From Symbiodinium natans (taxonomy: Eukaryota > Sar > Dinophyceae > Suessiales > Symbiodiniaceae), in NCBI GenBank assembly GCA_905221605.1, contig CAJNDS010002080.1, positions 1,488,340 to 1,552,339 of the forward strand: DNA of 64,000 nt, written 5' to 3'. Shown in pieces: positions 22,670 to 33,000 of this stretch. Position 1 is the first letter of the stretch, and each line of letters begins with the position of its first letter. Position numbers and translations under genes: made by a program. The notes beneath the pieces were generated by a model. That model was given only the letters and a program-made list of their open reading frames with translations. It did not search any database and was not told the DNA's origin.

Positions 22670-25600
22670 GAGATCCCAACGTAGCGGATGAAGCAGCAGG
22701 AACAACACCGCTGATTGCTGCAGCCAGGGAAGGCAAAGTGGAAATTGTACAAGCCCTAATGGACAAGACGGCAGATCTAATGAAAACGGATCTGGATGGC
22801 GACAGCCCGCTGATGGTCGCTATTTCTCAAAACCACATGCAAGTGGTGCCTTGCCTGCATGAACCATTCCTGAACATGGCGTGCACATGCTTATACATGC
22901 CCTAAACCCTAAACCCTAAACCCTAAACCCTAAACCCTAAACCCTAAACCCTAAACCCTAAACCCTAAACCCTAAACCTAAGCCCTAAACCCTAAACCCT
23001 AGCATGTTTGGAGCTGATCCGGCTGGCTTGGATGATCGATGCGGTGAGGTGCAGATGTTTCTGAAAGCAGATCGAGGCAGGCCTTTCACCGCCCACCCTC
23101 CCCAAGCCTGAAGCGGGCCCTCATCCCATATTCCGACTTCCCTTACAAGTAGCTTCCGAAGCTCGGCGAAAGTGTGAACCCAAGAAATATCTTGAAGCAA
23201 CATCGCAAGCACAGAACCCTTTGCCCCCCGAGGGCTGCTGCTGGTGCCTTCGAAAGAGTGATGCGTAAAGTGTTTGCAGTGTCGGTGTCGGTCATGCATG
23301 CCGCGCGTCCATCCCAACGTTGCTTGAGACAGGCGTTGACGTGGATGCCTCCAACAAGATAGGGCAAACTCCACTGATGAAGGCCTCTGGCAAGCTCTTG
23401 TAGGTTGTAGGCGGTAGACTTAGACGACAGTGGTCTTCGCACATTGTCGTCGCGTAAGATATCATGTAGGCGGCCAACAAGGCCAACGTCGAATGTGCTC
23501 GGGACTTAGCCTATCAACTCCCATCAAATCCTCTATCGCGATGGCAGTCCACCTGCTTCAAATCCGTCACCTTCAGGTCAAGGTTCTGCTGGAAAGCCGA
23601 GGCAATCCCAATGCAAAGCGTGGCCCTCGGATTAGCTAAGGCAAATTAAGGCAATGTTCCTGGAACCGAGGCTTGGGACCCTGCAAAGTCTCAAAGTGCC
23701 CCAATGGGGCCAATGTGGCTAAGGACCAAATTTGGAAAGACCGCACTTATGCTGGCAGCGGAGAAAAGCAGCCTGGATTCTGCAGCAGCTTTGCTGATGC
23801 TTGGCTGCATCCAGGGTGTGTTGTGGGCATGCTATACACTCACGACTACTTTTGGAGAAATTGGAGAGCTTAATCTTCCCATACACTTCAGGGACGCTGG
23901 GGCAGACATTGCCATGGCGGATGACAGGGGCTTCACTGCATTGAGTCTCATCCGCAAGATCTCGAGCAGGGGTAAACACGTGTCTGGCACAGACGACTTG
24001 ATGATTGTACCATTACCCATATGTTTATATTGTTACATTGTTACGTCATATTAATACATGAGTATATTGTTATGCTGTCTTGTTGGATTGTTATATTGTG
24101 TTACTATAGTCGTTTATTTTTAGAGTATCTATATTATCGATGATTGCAGTACTCTATGATTATATTGCTACATTAATATACTGATATGCTGTTACGTTTA
24201 TTTTATATGGGTATGGTTTACATTTTCGACTACACTGCACGTTACTAAAATATTCTTATATGTTGTATTTTATATTCCTATATTCTCATATTGGTATGTT
24301 CGTATAATCATAGGTTTTTCAAAGGTGTATATATATATATATATTACATACTATATATGTACGTCTGTCTGTATGTATGTATGTACCATTATCTTTGGAT
24401 ATTCTTACATCAATATATTAGTAAATCCGTATATTCTTATATTCCCAAAATGGGCAACCAAGGTTTCCAGCAGCTTTTCGCTGCGATGTGCCCATGTTGG
24501 GGATGCTGCTGACCTCGAAAGCAGATGCTACGAAGAAAGCGCAGCCGGGAACTGCGCTCATGATGGTGCGCTCCGTGCTGGGGAGATTGAGTGTGCTGGG
24601 GGCTTCATGTCACCGCCCCCCTTCCCCCTCCCTACCCCCCCCCCTAGCCCCGCTCCCCTACCCACCCCCTACCCCCCCCCCCCTTACCAACCCCCCTCCC
24701 CTGGGTTGAAAAAGATGTGTCAGCAAACTGGTGTGTTGCTCGCATCCCCCAGCCCAAGGACTAACAACTCAAATAACTTTAGAATTGCTATGGCTTTTAG
24801 TGAAATACGGGCGCTTGTGGAAACATGAGCTGCCTCATTCTGGTTGTTTGCATCCTTGCGGTTTTATGAACAACGCGGCAATGCGTTTGTTTTTTCCCAC
24901 CTGTCAGGTGAGGGTTGTTAGATTTATGTGAGCCTCACCCCGCCTCGTCCTCCTCCGCCGCCTCCTCCTCCTCGTCGTCAACCGCGACCATCCGCGCCAG
25001 CGTTGCCCGCCGGAGCCCACCGCGACCATCCGCGCCCAGCGTTGCCCCGCCAGACCCCAACCGCAACCATCCGCGCCACAACGAGCGTGATGTCAGTCTG
25101 GCTGTTTGGAGATGTCATGGTGGGGATTAGGTATTCGAAGTAAGGCATATAATTTCTGTTTCATTGCCAGCTTAAGATGCAGACTGCTTGTTGAAAGCCA
25201 TCTCTATACTGCTTTAGGGTTCGTAGTTTCATAGCAATCATTGGCCCACATGTTTCCCAAGTTACAGGCAGTGGAATCACCATCTTTCAAGCCCGAGTCG
25301 GTGAAGCTGCTTCTGGAGCATGGTTGCCCTCTCGATGAAGTGTCGATGGAGGGGGACACGGCCAGCAGCTGAGCGCGTTCCTGTGCTCGCGTGCTCACGT
25401 GATGAGACAGCTGGTTCTCTGCTGTTGGCAGGCGCTGATGAAGTCGGTGGAGGAAAACAACGCAAGAGCCTTACAACTTGGCACGAGCTTGTGTCAATCT
25501 GGGGCAGGAAGTGCGAGCTTGATGCAGTCACGCTCCTTTGCAAGGCCGATGCCATCGCTGCCCTGCTCGCGGCTAAAGCGGACGCAACTAAAAGCAACAA

Positions 25601-25752
25601 GGACCCTGTATTCTCATGTCTATAGGAGTCTATAAGAGGCTGTAGAGTGCTCGTCGCTCCCTCCAAGCACCTGTGAGGAGGGCAAGACAGCACTTGATTT
25701 GGCCCGAGAGAGAGGCCTCAAAGGTATCGAGGAGCCGCTCGGATTTGTGTAG
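22670..25752 (+). CDS. ankyrin-repeat protein, 11 short exons
   Basis: Ankyrin repeats are helix-turn-helix binding modules. Exons with matching phases are 22670-22842, 23049-23066, 23329-23382, 23470-23496, 23577-23617, 23724-23798, 23892-23971, 24474-24565, 25268-25360, 25432-25461 plus 25545-25607, and 25678-25752 with TAG. Joined, they give repeated ankyrin signatures: TTPLIAAAREGKVEIVQALM, IGQTPLMK, FGKTALMLAAEKSSLDSAAA, FTALSLI, GTALMM joined to AVESPSFKPESVKLLLEHG, GDT joined to ALMKSVEENN, and EGKTALDLARERGLKGIEEP near the C-terminus. Most introns use a GC donor (after 23066, 23382, 23496, 23617, 23798, 25360, 25461); the others use GT. The frame is also open upstream to about 22552, so an earlier exon or a longer first exon is likely. 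The 18-nt exon at 23049 is the least certain. Partner unknown. Confidence 0.8.
22901..23003. repeat. interstitial telomere-like array inside an ankyrin-gene intron
   Basis: About 14 CCCTAAA units with minor variants, the longest such block here, ending CCCTAG. It lies wholly within the inferred intron 22843-23048. Confidence 0.95.
24000..24450. repeat. AT-rich low-complexity island in intron
   Basis: About 450 bp dominated by TATATTGTTA-, TATTCTTATA- and TATGTATG-type words, in sharp contrast to the GC-balanced surroundings. It fills most of the ankyrin-gene intron 23972-24473. Confidence 0.85.
24603..24706. repeat. C-rich low-complexity tract in intron
   Basis: Almost pure C with T and A interruptions (CCCCTACCC-type). 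It lies within the ankyrin-gene intron 24566-25267. The proline-rich proteins readable here are artefacts. Confidence 0.85.
24981..25079. repeat. ~40-bp tandem repeat, 2.5 copies, in intron
   Basis: The unit starts ACCGCGACCATCCGCGCC and continues AGCGTTGCCCCGCC. Three starts at about 24981, 25019 and 25060; the third copy is partial. It is also inside the ankyrin-gene intron 24566-25267. Confidence 0.8.
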
Positions 25753-26473
25753 CCACGAACAGTGCCGTCTGCTGGTTTTCAACCCCTGTTCTCCTGACAA
25801 AGGCTGCTCGCCGCGGCGAGCCCTTGAGACTATATACTACAATTTTGCAGCCTTGTGTCGCACGTGTCGCTGAGAAAAGCCGCGGGCAATGCAAGTGCAG
25901 TTCATGCCTTGCTTCACCTCTTTTAATGTTGCCTGCGGCAAGCAGCCATGGATGATGGTAGCATTGCCGCTGCTTCGCTGCTTTGCTTGGCTTGCAGGGA
26001 TGACCATGGAGGTATTCGGTTTGCACGTGCCCTTCAGTTATAGCCAATGCCATCCAGTCGTCTTTGGTTTGTAGAGCACTTAAGTGGTGGCAGAACTCAA
26101 TCGAGATTGCGAAGCTACACACGCAGAAATCCCTTCAACGGGCCTGGGCTGTTCTGCCCGCAACCTGTCAGGCAGTCGCAGGCCCTACTAAAAGCCTGGT
26201 CTGCACATAGATACAGAAGATTACAGAAGCTAGAATTCACCCACACGTGCGTCACGTGGGACCCTTTCGACATGAATCGGTCTGCAGCCCATGCTGTATT
26301 GCGTGAAGGTTGAGCCGCATGAGCCGCAATGTGGTTCGCATTGCGTATGCCTAAGGTCAGATGCAAAGAACAAGCGAATGCAAGTGATGCTTGAAAACTC
26401 AGCAACATACTCTGCCACAGCCTCGGCCGAGTAACTTGAGTAGCCATTGCCAGTGGCCATCCATTCCTGCGGA

Positions 26474-26502
26474 CCCTAAACCCTAAACCTTAAACTCTAA
26501 AC
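26474..26502. repeat. interstitial telomere-like block
   Basis: Four CCCTAAA-like units with CTTAAAC and CTCTAAA variants, just upstream of the acceptor of the first BTB exon. Confidence 0.8.
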
Positions 26503-26519
26503 CGCAGTGAAAGAAGCAG

Positions 26520-27195
26520 ACTGTAGCTTTGAGCTTTGAGGACGTCGAATTCCAGGTTGGCCCAGATGGCGAGAGCATTTTTGGTTTAAAGGCGCCTGGG
26601 TATCAAGAACAGCTGGTTGAACAGCTGTGTCGGCTCTAACTGGTTTTGTTTTTTCGCTGCGAGGCCATCTATGCTCGAGCTTCGGAGGTCTTCTCAAAGA
26701 TGTTTTTTGAGGCAGGGTTTCGTGAACAGCACGAAACCTCTCCGCGCGTCGTGGTGGCATTCTCAGAATGGCACAGTGCCATATGCGGATTTTGCGCAGC
26801 GAACGTGTTTACAAGTGCAAGCTCTTGAGGTACGGGTTGAAGACATCATGCCGAAGTCGTTTCGACAGCTACATCGTTGGGTGTATGTCCAGTTCTCGGG
26901 GTCAGCAGCAGAACATCGCAAAACCTGAGAATTGCACTTGCGAAGTGTGGGAGTATCTGGTATGTGCTTGCTGTCAGGACATGGATGTGACTTTGACTTG
27001 GGATACCGTCTTTGGTATCCTCGATGCTGCTCGCAAGTACATGGTTGAGGACACCCCTGCAGAAGTTGCAAGCAGAACTTCAGCAAACCCTAAACCCCAA
27101 ACCCCAAACCCTAAACCCTGAACTGCGCTGCTTTGAAGGACCTGGAGTTGCAGTGTAGGCGCTGGGTGGCCTTAGAGGCCAGAGAAGCAGCAGGG
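26520..27195 (+). CDS. BTB/POZ-domain protein
   Basis: BTB domains mediate dimerisation and often recruit Cullin-3 ubiquitin ligases. Exons all join in phase 0: 26520-26591 (LSFEDVEFQVGPDGESIFGL), GC donor; 26664 to 26747 or 26756 (AIYARASEVFSKMFFEAGF); 26830-26886 (VRVEDIMPKSFRQLHRWVY), GT donor; 26978-27064 (DMDVTLTWDTVFGILDAARK then YMVEDT). Joined, they follow the BTB consensus: D-V-E-F-x-V near the start, A-x-S-E-V-F-x-K-M-F, a V-x-I-x-D-I-type strand, F-x-x-L-x-x-x-x-Y, and A-A-R-K-Y-M-V. A further exon at 27139 onward (DLELQCRRWVALEAREAAG) is likely. The start codon and the C-terminal partner domain were not found; an exon near 28522 may continue the gene. Confidence 0.8.
27087..27119. 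repeat. interstitial telomere-like block inside a BTB-gene intron
   Basis: Four units of CCCTAAA/CCCCAAA inside the inferred 74-nt intron 27065-27138. Confidence 0.85.
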
Positions 27196-27814
27196 GCGGT
27201 AGGCAGGCGCCCCAGATGCAAAAACGCCTGGGTGACGCGACATGCCCCTGGAAATCCAGGATCTCATGGTCACGGTGCCTTGACTGTACGACGCTGGTGA
27301 GGTCTCTTCTCTGCTGCAGCAGCTGGGCAGCGTGGAACCTGGCGCTGTACAAGCACAAAGGAGAGTAATCCTGCCACTCCGGCTTCCTCAGATGCGCTCG
27401 GAAACAGGTGGTTTCAATGGTCGCAAGCGCTGCGCAGCCGGGTGGGCCTCCTAAGCCATCTGCACAGTGCCCGAACGACACTGGTACATGCAAGGCCTGA
27501 ATTGCCATGTTGCAAGCCGACCAACGCAATGGAAGTTCGCCAATCCTTTCCGCCTCAGTCATCGGGCCGCTGGCGAGCCCAAAAACTGACAGCAGCAGAG
27601 AAAAGAAAGGGGTGGGTGGGAGGGCTTTCAGAATTTACGGTGTACGGGTTTGGGGTTTCATGTCACAGCGGCTGAAGCTGGGCCGCTTCGAGAAAGCACA
27701 GGCCACCCTGAAGGACGTTTCGCCACCAACCTCGACAGCACAAGAATTTTGCTGGCAAGGCAACTTGGACCCCGAGCTGAAAGGAAGACGGGTTGCTTGG
27801 ATCGCTGGGGACTA

Positions 27815-28070
27815 GGTTTTCGCAGCTTGTCTCTCCTTATCTCTCCTGACGTGGAGTCGGCATGTTCCCTTCGTCCCCGCAGTGACAGACGGGGTTTTCG
27901 GAGCATGTCAGCCCTCATCTCCCTTGTCTTTTTTGGTCTCCCTTTCTTAGGTGTGGATGGTGAGGTTTTCGGTGTGGGGCCGGTGTGGATGTGGAATGCC
28001 GGGTCTTTCGGAGTTTGTCTCCGCTTCTCTCCCTGCGGTTCCGTCCATGCGGGGGTCGGTGAGGGGCGGT
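27815..28070. repeat. degenerate triplicated ~90-bp sequence
   Basis: Three diverged copies of a segment with GTTTTCGGAGC-TGTC followed by CTCATCTCCCT-type sequence, starting near 27815, 27892 and 28003. On the minus strand the readings share REMRADMLRKP and GEIRRDKLRKP. It may be a decayed repeat or mobile element; no domain was recognised. Confidence 0.5.
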
Positions 28071-28439
28071 GTGGACTGAAGGGCTTGTAACGAATAGCTG
28101 CCAGCATGCGAAACGAAATACGACCAGTTCGGCCGGCAAGAGGCCACCACAATGCATTGGCCACGGGAAAGACTCAAACACTCAGGCTTGGAGAAGGCCG
28201 TCCCAATTTCTGCCTGAAGCGGTCTGTGAGTGGATTCGTTGAGGTGGCCCCCAGATCGATCAGCTAAGTTCTTCAGACGAGGATTTCGCTGAAAGCTCTC
28301 GTTCGTTTGCTGCGCATGTTTCGGGCAAAACAGGACTTCGACTGTCTGGTGTTTTCCACGGGGGTGTTGATTCGCCATGGCGAAGTGTGAGAGGTCGATC
28401 AGCGACATCAGTGACAAGTGACTGCTTACTCGGGGGCTG

Positions 28440-29020
28440 CTTGAGGTGGAGTCATTTGGAGCAGCTGCTTTAGCGGCTTGTCCAGAGGACCGTGTAGTTG
28501 AATATTGTTTATCGTTGCTGCATGGTACTGCAACTTCTGGGAAAGGCCATCCGGCAGCTGCCCACTGATACCTTCATGGAAGTTCTCACAAGCGAGGACC
28601 CTCGAATTTACCTGGACTTGTGTGAGCCAATGTTGTGTTGATTTGCACCGACTTTTGCATCCATGTTTGAGACGAGCAAGCCAGGATTTGTGCGTGGCGA
28701 AGGAGGAGGACGTTTTCGAGGCCGTTCAGGCGGGCGACAGTTCTGCAGTGACAAGTGTGGCTTCCTTCGAATCATCACAATGTCTGTGTGAAAAAGTCTC
28801 AACATATCTTGACGAGTTTCGTTGCCGACAGGCCTGGGCCGCTGCTGCAGACGAGCGCGGCGAGGATCACGTGCTGAAACCGAAAGTCCAGGGAAGAGGG
28901 GACCCCGGAGGGGCCAAGGGGGGCTCTTGGTGCTGGATCATCTGCAGGATCCGGCAGCAGCGTGGCAGAAGATGGCTGAATCTGACGTCATTCATTTCCC
29001 TCTGTTGGACATGAGGCGCG
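28440..29020 (+). CDS. possible further exons of the BTB gene or of the next gene
   Basis: At 28522-28628 the + strand reads MVLQLLGKAIRQLPTDTFME then VLTSEDPRIYLDLCEP, an all-helical pattern that would fit a region after a BTB domain. The preceding 28450-28520 is coding-like in another frame (CPEDRVVEYCLSLLHG). At about 28895-29020 the strand reads GGLLVLDHLQDPAAAWQKMA then ESDVIHFPLLDMR. Splice phases were not reconciled. Assignment to the BTB gene is inference. Confidence 0.35.
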
Positions 29021-29682
29021 GATCATCACCGATGCAATGCCATGAGAAGTCTGAATCAGTCCGAAGAGTTGCGTACGCCAGAAGCTTTCTTGAAGGTTTT
29101 TTGCAGAGAAAGTCGTTTTGCTGCGCACTTACATCTGGGAGCCCGAAACAGGAAGCTACTTGCTGTCCAGCGTGACTTTGTGTCTCTTTGCGTTCCTTGC
29201 TGGAGCTATCCATGTCATCAACACAACCTTTCCAGACACGCTTCTGCTTGACAGGCAACATCGTTTGCCACAGGAGCGAGAGTTTTCGGTAAATCTGCTT
29301 GTGTATTGAAAGCTAGCCTGAAGTCTCCTTGCTCAGGAGCAAAGCCTGTTGGTCTTTGTATCCAAAGCAATGGGTAGCTATCCGGCTCGACAAGCGAGCC
29401 TGCTGGCAAGGCGAGTGACGTTGGCACATGCCGAAGCCATAAACTGGGCCATGTGACACTGCCACCGTTAACTTGTCGAGTCTCAAACCGTTGCTAGGGC
29501 TTCTGTGCCAGATGCAAGGAAGTAACAGTACTCAGTATGACAGCCAAGTTCTGGGCACGGCATGAGACATGAGTGTTTTGCGCGGAGAGGCTACAATTGA
29601 TACTTCGTGACTGCAGTGCCGAGGATTGCTCATGGCCCGCGTGTCTTATCGCTTAGCATCCTTGCCGTCCTGACAACTGCAG

Positions 29683-30015
29683 GATGCAACATCGATTATT
29701 GACAACATCCTCGAGTTCAGGCACGTGACGTGGCGTCCAGCATCTTGGTGGCCTGTGCGGGTTCTTGCGTCCAGGCAAGAGAACACCTACCCCCAAACAC
29801 TTGCTCACTGCCTTGTACAGAAAGCTGAATCCTCAGAAGACGCACAAGTGAAAGCGGTACGTTCCGTCAGTAGGCTTCATCTTACAAAGTCTTACAACCT
29901 TGCCGAGTCTTCTTAGAGGCTTTGGCTGATTACGAGCACTGCAGCGAGCCCTTGGCTTACTGCGATCCGACAAAGCGCCTCCATTTTTCCGGGGTGATGC
30001 CCAAATATGCCCAAG
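29683..30015 (+). CDS. three-exon chain, unknown gene
   Basis: Exon 29683-29724 (14 codons, DATSIIDNILEFRH) between CTGCAG and GTGACG. Exon 29821-29856 (12 codons, KAESSEDAQVKA) between GTACAG and GTACGT. Exon 29919-30015 reads ALADYEHCSEPLAYCDPTKR then LHFSGVMPKYAQ and ends at GTGGGT. The first two junctions are phase 0. The very small exons match the style of the ankyrin and BTB genes. Start, stop and family are unknown. Confidence 0.5.
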
Positions 30016-33000
30016 GTGGGTCAGCATGTGGACCGAGCTGTGGGGTGCCCTCAGGGCTGAAGGCCTTCGAGATGAATGTGACCGTGACTCAGCAGTGTGC
30101 TGCTCGTCTGAGCACCTTGATCTGTTGCTACATGTTGCTACTCTCTTTCAGGTTCGTGCTACAGTTGACTATTGTGGCAGCCTTGTGGTGACTGCGCATT
30201 AGAGTGTGGGAGCTATGATTTGTATGGTTCATGCACCCTGTGTTCTCCACCTCCCATGGTTCTGGGAGCCACTTTTTCGGCATGATGTGAGGGACGGTCT
30301 GACAGTCTTGTGGTGCAAATTCTTTTTAAGGCTTTAAGGAGGCTGCGAGCCTCTTGAGATACTCAGAGATCCGCCCAAAAGGTTCTTCGCTCAAAGGCCG
30401 CTGACCCCCTCGCAGAGGGCGCCTGTGTTTATCTGTGAGCAAAGTCTTCGGCTCAGTCCTCAGAGCTTCTAAGGTCAGAACCTTTTTGAAGAAGATCCTT
30501 CGCCAGAAAATTTGATTGGTGTTTGGATTTGCCCATACGCTGTCGCCTCAGCGCTGTAGTGACTGCACCCGTCGCAAGCAAAGCCCAGCACCATCAGGTG
30601 CATACGACAACCATGCTATGAGCACTCTTGAGGGAGGTGATTGCCTTCGCTTGCCGAGGATACCCTTGGGCTTGTTCGAGTTTGGACCCCAGCCGTAGCC
30701 CATGCTGAAGGAAGGTGCCAGATTTCACAGCACTCAGGTCCTTTGCAAACTCAACGACTCTAGAAAGCTTGCCGTGTTACCGCTGATCAAAGTGCTAGAA
30801 GCCCTTGTCCTCGCCTCAAGCCGTCACTCGCCCTGTTGAGCGAATCTTCTGCCCATGCAGCCAAGGTTCGTAAAGCTGAGGATTCAGCACCGCAAGGTGG
30901 CTGCACTTGCGACCCGGTTTCTGCGGCACGGGCCTTGATGTTTAGCGGCCGTAGATTCCTGTCACTTCTCCTGTTGCACGATCTGTGTACTTGTGTTGCT
31001 TCCTGTGTGCCCAAGATCCCAGGCCACTGAGCTAGCTGCGCACCTTGACAAGGCCTGGCATGTGCAGCGTTCGAAATCTAAGTTGCGCATGAAGCTCCAT
31101 CCAGCGCGAAGCTGCCAGATTCGATCCCGAAATGGGCATTTGACAGCTCTGCAAAATTTGGGGAGCCTGCCGCAAGCTCGGTTCACTCGACATTTGTCTT
31201 GTCCATGCCACTAGTGCTTTGCGGGTTAAGCTGGCTTCTTAGGCAACAGCGGCTGGATGCCATGAGTGGGCACAGCAGGAAGAAGGACCGGATGCTTTCA
31301 CCTGATCGTGAAGCATCAGCCTCACCCAGATCCTAGATGCCTGTCGTGGCTTCTCAGTTTTTCCGTGCTGAGTCTTGATGCGAGATGCCGGCGAACTGCA
31401 CTGCATGGCAAAAATTCGGATGCTGAATCCACCCATACTGTGCGCTCACAGGGGGAAAGCTGCAGGAAGCTCTGGGCCCTCGCAATTCAGCTCGCTGTTT
31501 AGTAAACACGACTGACAAAAATAACTTTGGGCTCTTTGCGATGCCATGGACCTTTCTGCAGTTTCCGTTTCACTGGGAGCGCTGCCTTTGCATCATGCCA
31601 AGGCCCTAAGTTTTTTGTGCAGAAGCCAGAACATGCCCATGGCGAACGCCATGTTTGATGATGCCCAGCACCATGCCCAGCGACAGCGGATCGCTGAAAG
31701 AGTGGGATTTGGGGGTGCAGAGCTTTCCATCACTCGTATTTGGGAAGAGGGCGAAGGAGCGGTTTCGATACTTGCTGCCATTTTGTTGGCCGACAGCCGC
31801 CAGGTCGTCGCACACAGCCGGAGCATATGATATGCACATGAAGGCGTTGCGAGGAGGACCCTCAACAATTTAGCATGGACAAACAAATAGCAGCAATTGA
31901 CAGCTCATATAAGCTAAACTCCAGCTATTGATCTGCTGAACTCAGATGTGATGTGAGATGCTAGGCTTCAGTGACAGAGGCATGATGCTGAAGAGCAGAC
32001 CTGTTGAAGTTGTTCACTCACTCTCAGCCTAAGTCATGGCAGCATTTGTTGATGCCTCATCAGCTTGCTCCGCAGCAGATTACGTGTTTCAGACGTCGTC
32101 GTTCCGCCCTCAGAGCAGCAATGCCAAGTTGTGTAGAGAGGGCAAATGGTTGCAGGCGTTTTTTCAGAGGATGCTTGACACACGATGTTGCATGCCAGGC
32201 TCAGACCATTCTTGAATCATCCGGGCATAGACAAAGCAGGCGAGAGTCTGAGCTTGACGCTAAAGCTTGCTCAAGCAGGATATTTGGTACTTTCTTGGCT
32301 TGTTTGGCCAGGGACAGTGTTCCACAAGCCAGTGAACCCAGAACATGCCGTCAAGGAGAGACAGGCCCAAGCCTGAGCGTCACATGTGTCAGCTGTCGCA
32401 GCATTGAATTTTGATTGCGCATTTGTATTTGCGTTTGGGGACGTCTGATCGTGGCACTCAGGCTGCTGCCAGCCTGTCCCTGAGACCGTTCCACGCCCCT
32501 GCAAAGGCTGGCGTCTGGCAAATTCTCAATACCCAGTCTTCATGTGCAGTGACATCTGGCGGCAACGTCTGCTGCTGCATGCCGGGTGAGGACTCTGCGC
32601 CTTCGAGACCTGGCAAGTGCCGCACTCGTCCGCGAGGTGCCCTCAAGAGTCTCCCGAGGGACGCATGCGAAGGAAACCCTTCTGCGTGGCGCTGTTTGCA
32701 GGTCTGATGGCCAACAACTTTTCTCAGACAATGCCTCTGCCTTAGCACAAGCTTCTCGAGAGGCTCGCGTTGGGATGGGCTCGAAGGAGGTCCAGGAGGG
32801 CGGGACCCAACGCGTTGCGCACACTCACAATATCTCACAATGCCTAAATTAGGCGGCATCTCTGAGCTCTGGCTTAGTCACTTGATGCCATATGGATTAT
32901 GGATCATGTCTCGCTGGTGTAGCTCATCGAAGCTCATCGAGGGAGGACCTACGGACGTACGACAAGCTCGCAATCCTCGTCTACAATGATGAAACATCCA

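Noticed and set aside
23701-23760. An apparent one-base frameshift in an ankyrin repeat (GANVAKDQ out of frame with FGKTALML).
   Set aside because: Starting the exon at 23724 after GGCTAAG and ending the previous one at 23617 with a GC donor gives matching phase 2 and an intact repeat. No frameshift is needed.
24540-24605. A second apparent frameshift after GTALMM, since LRAGEIECAG is readable in another frame.
   Set aside because: A GT donor directly after GTALMM joins in phase 0 to AVESPSFKPESVKLLLEHG at 25268, which fits the ankyrin consensus better.
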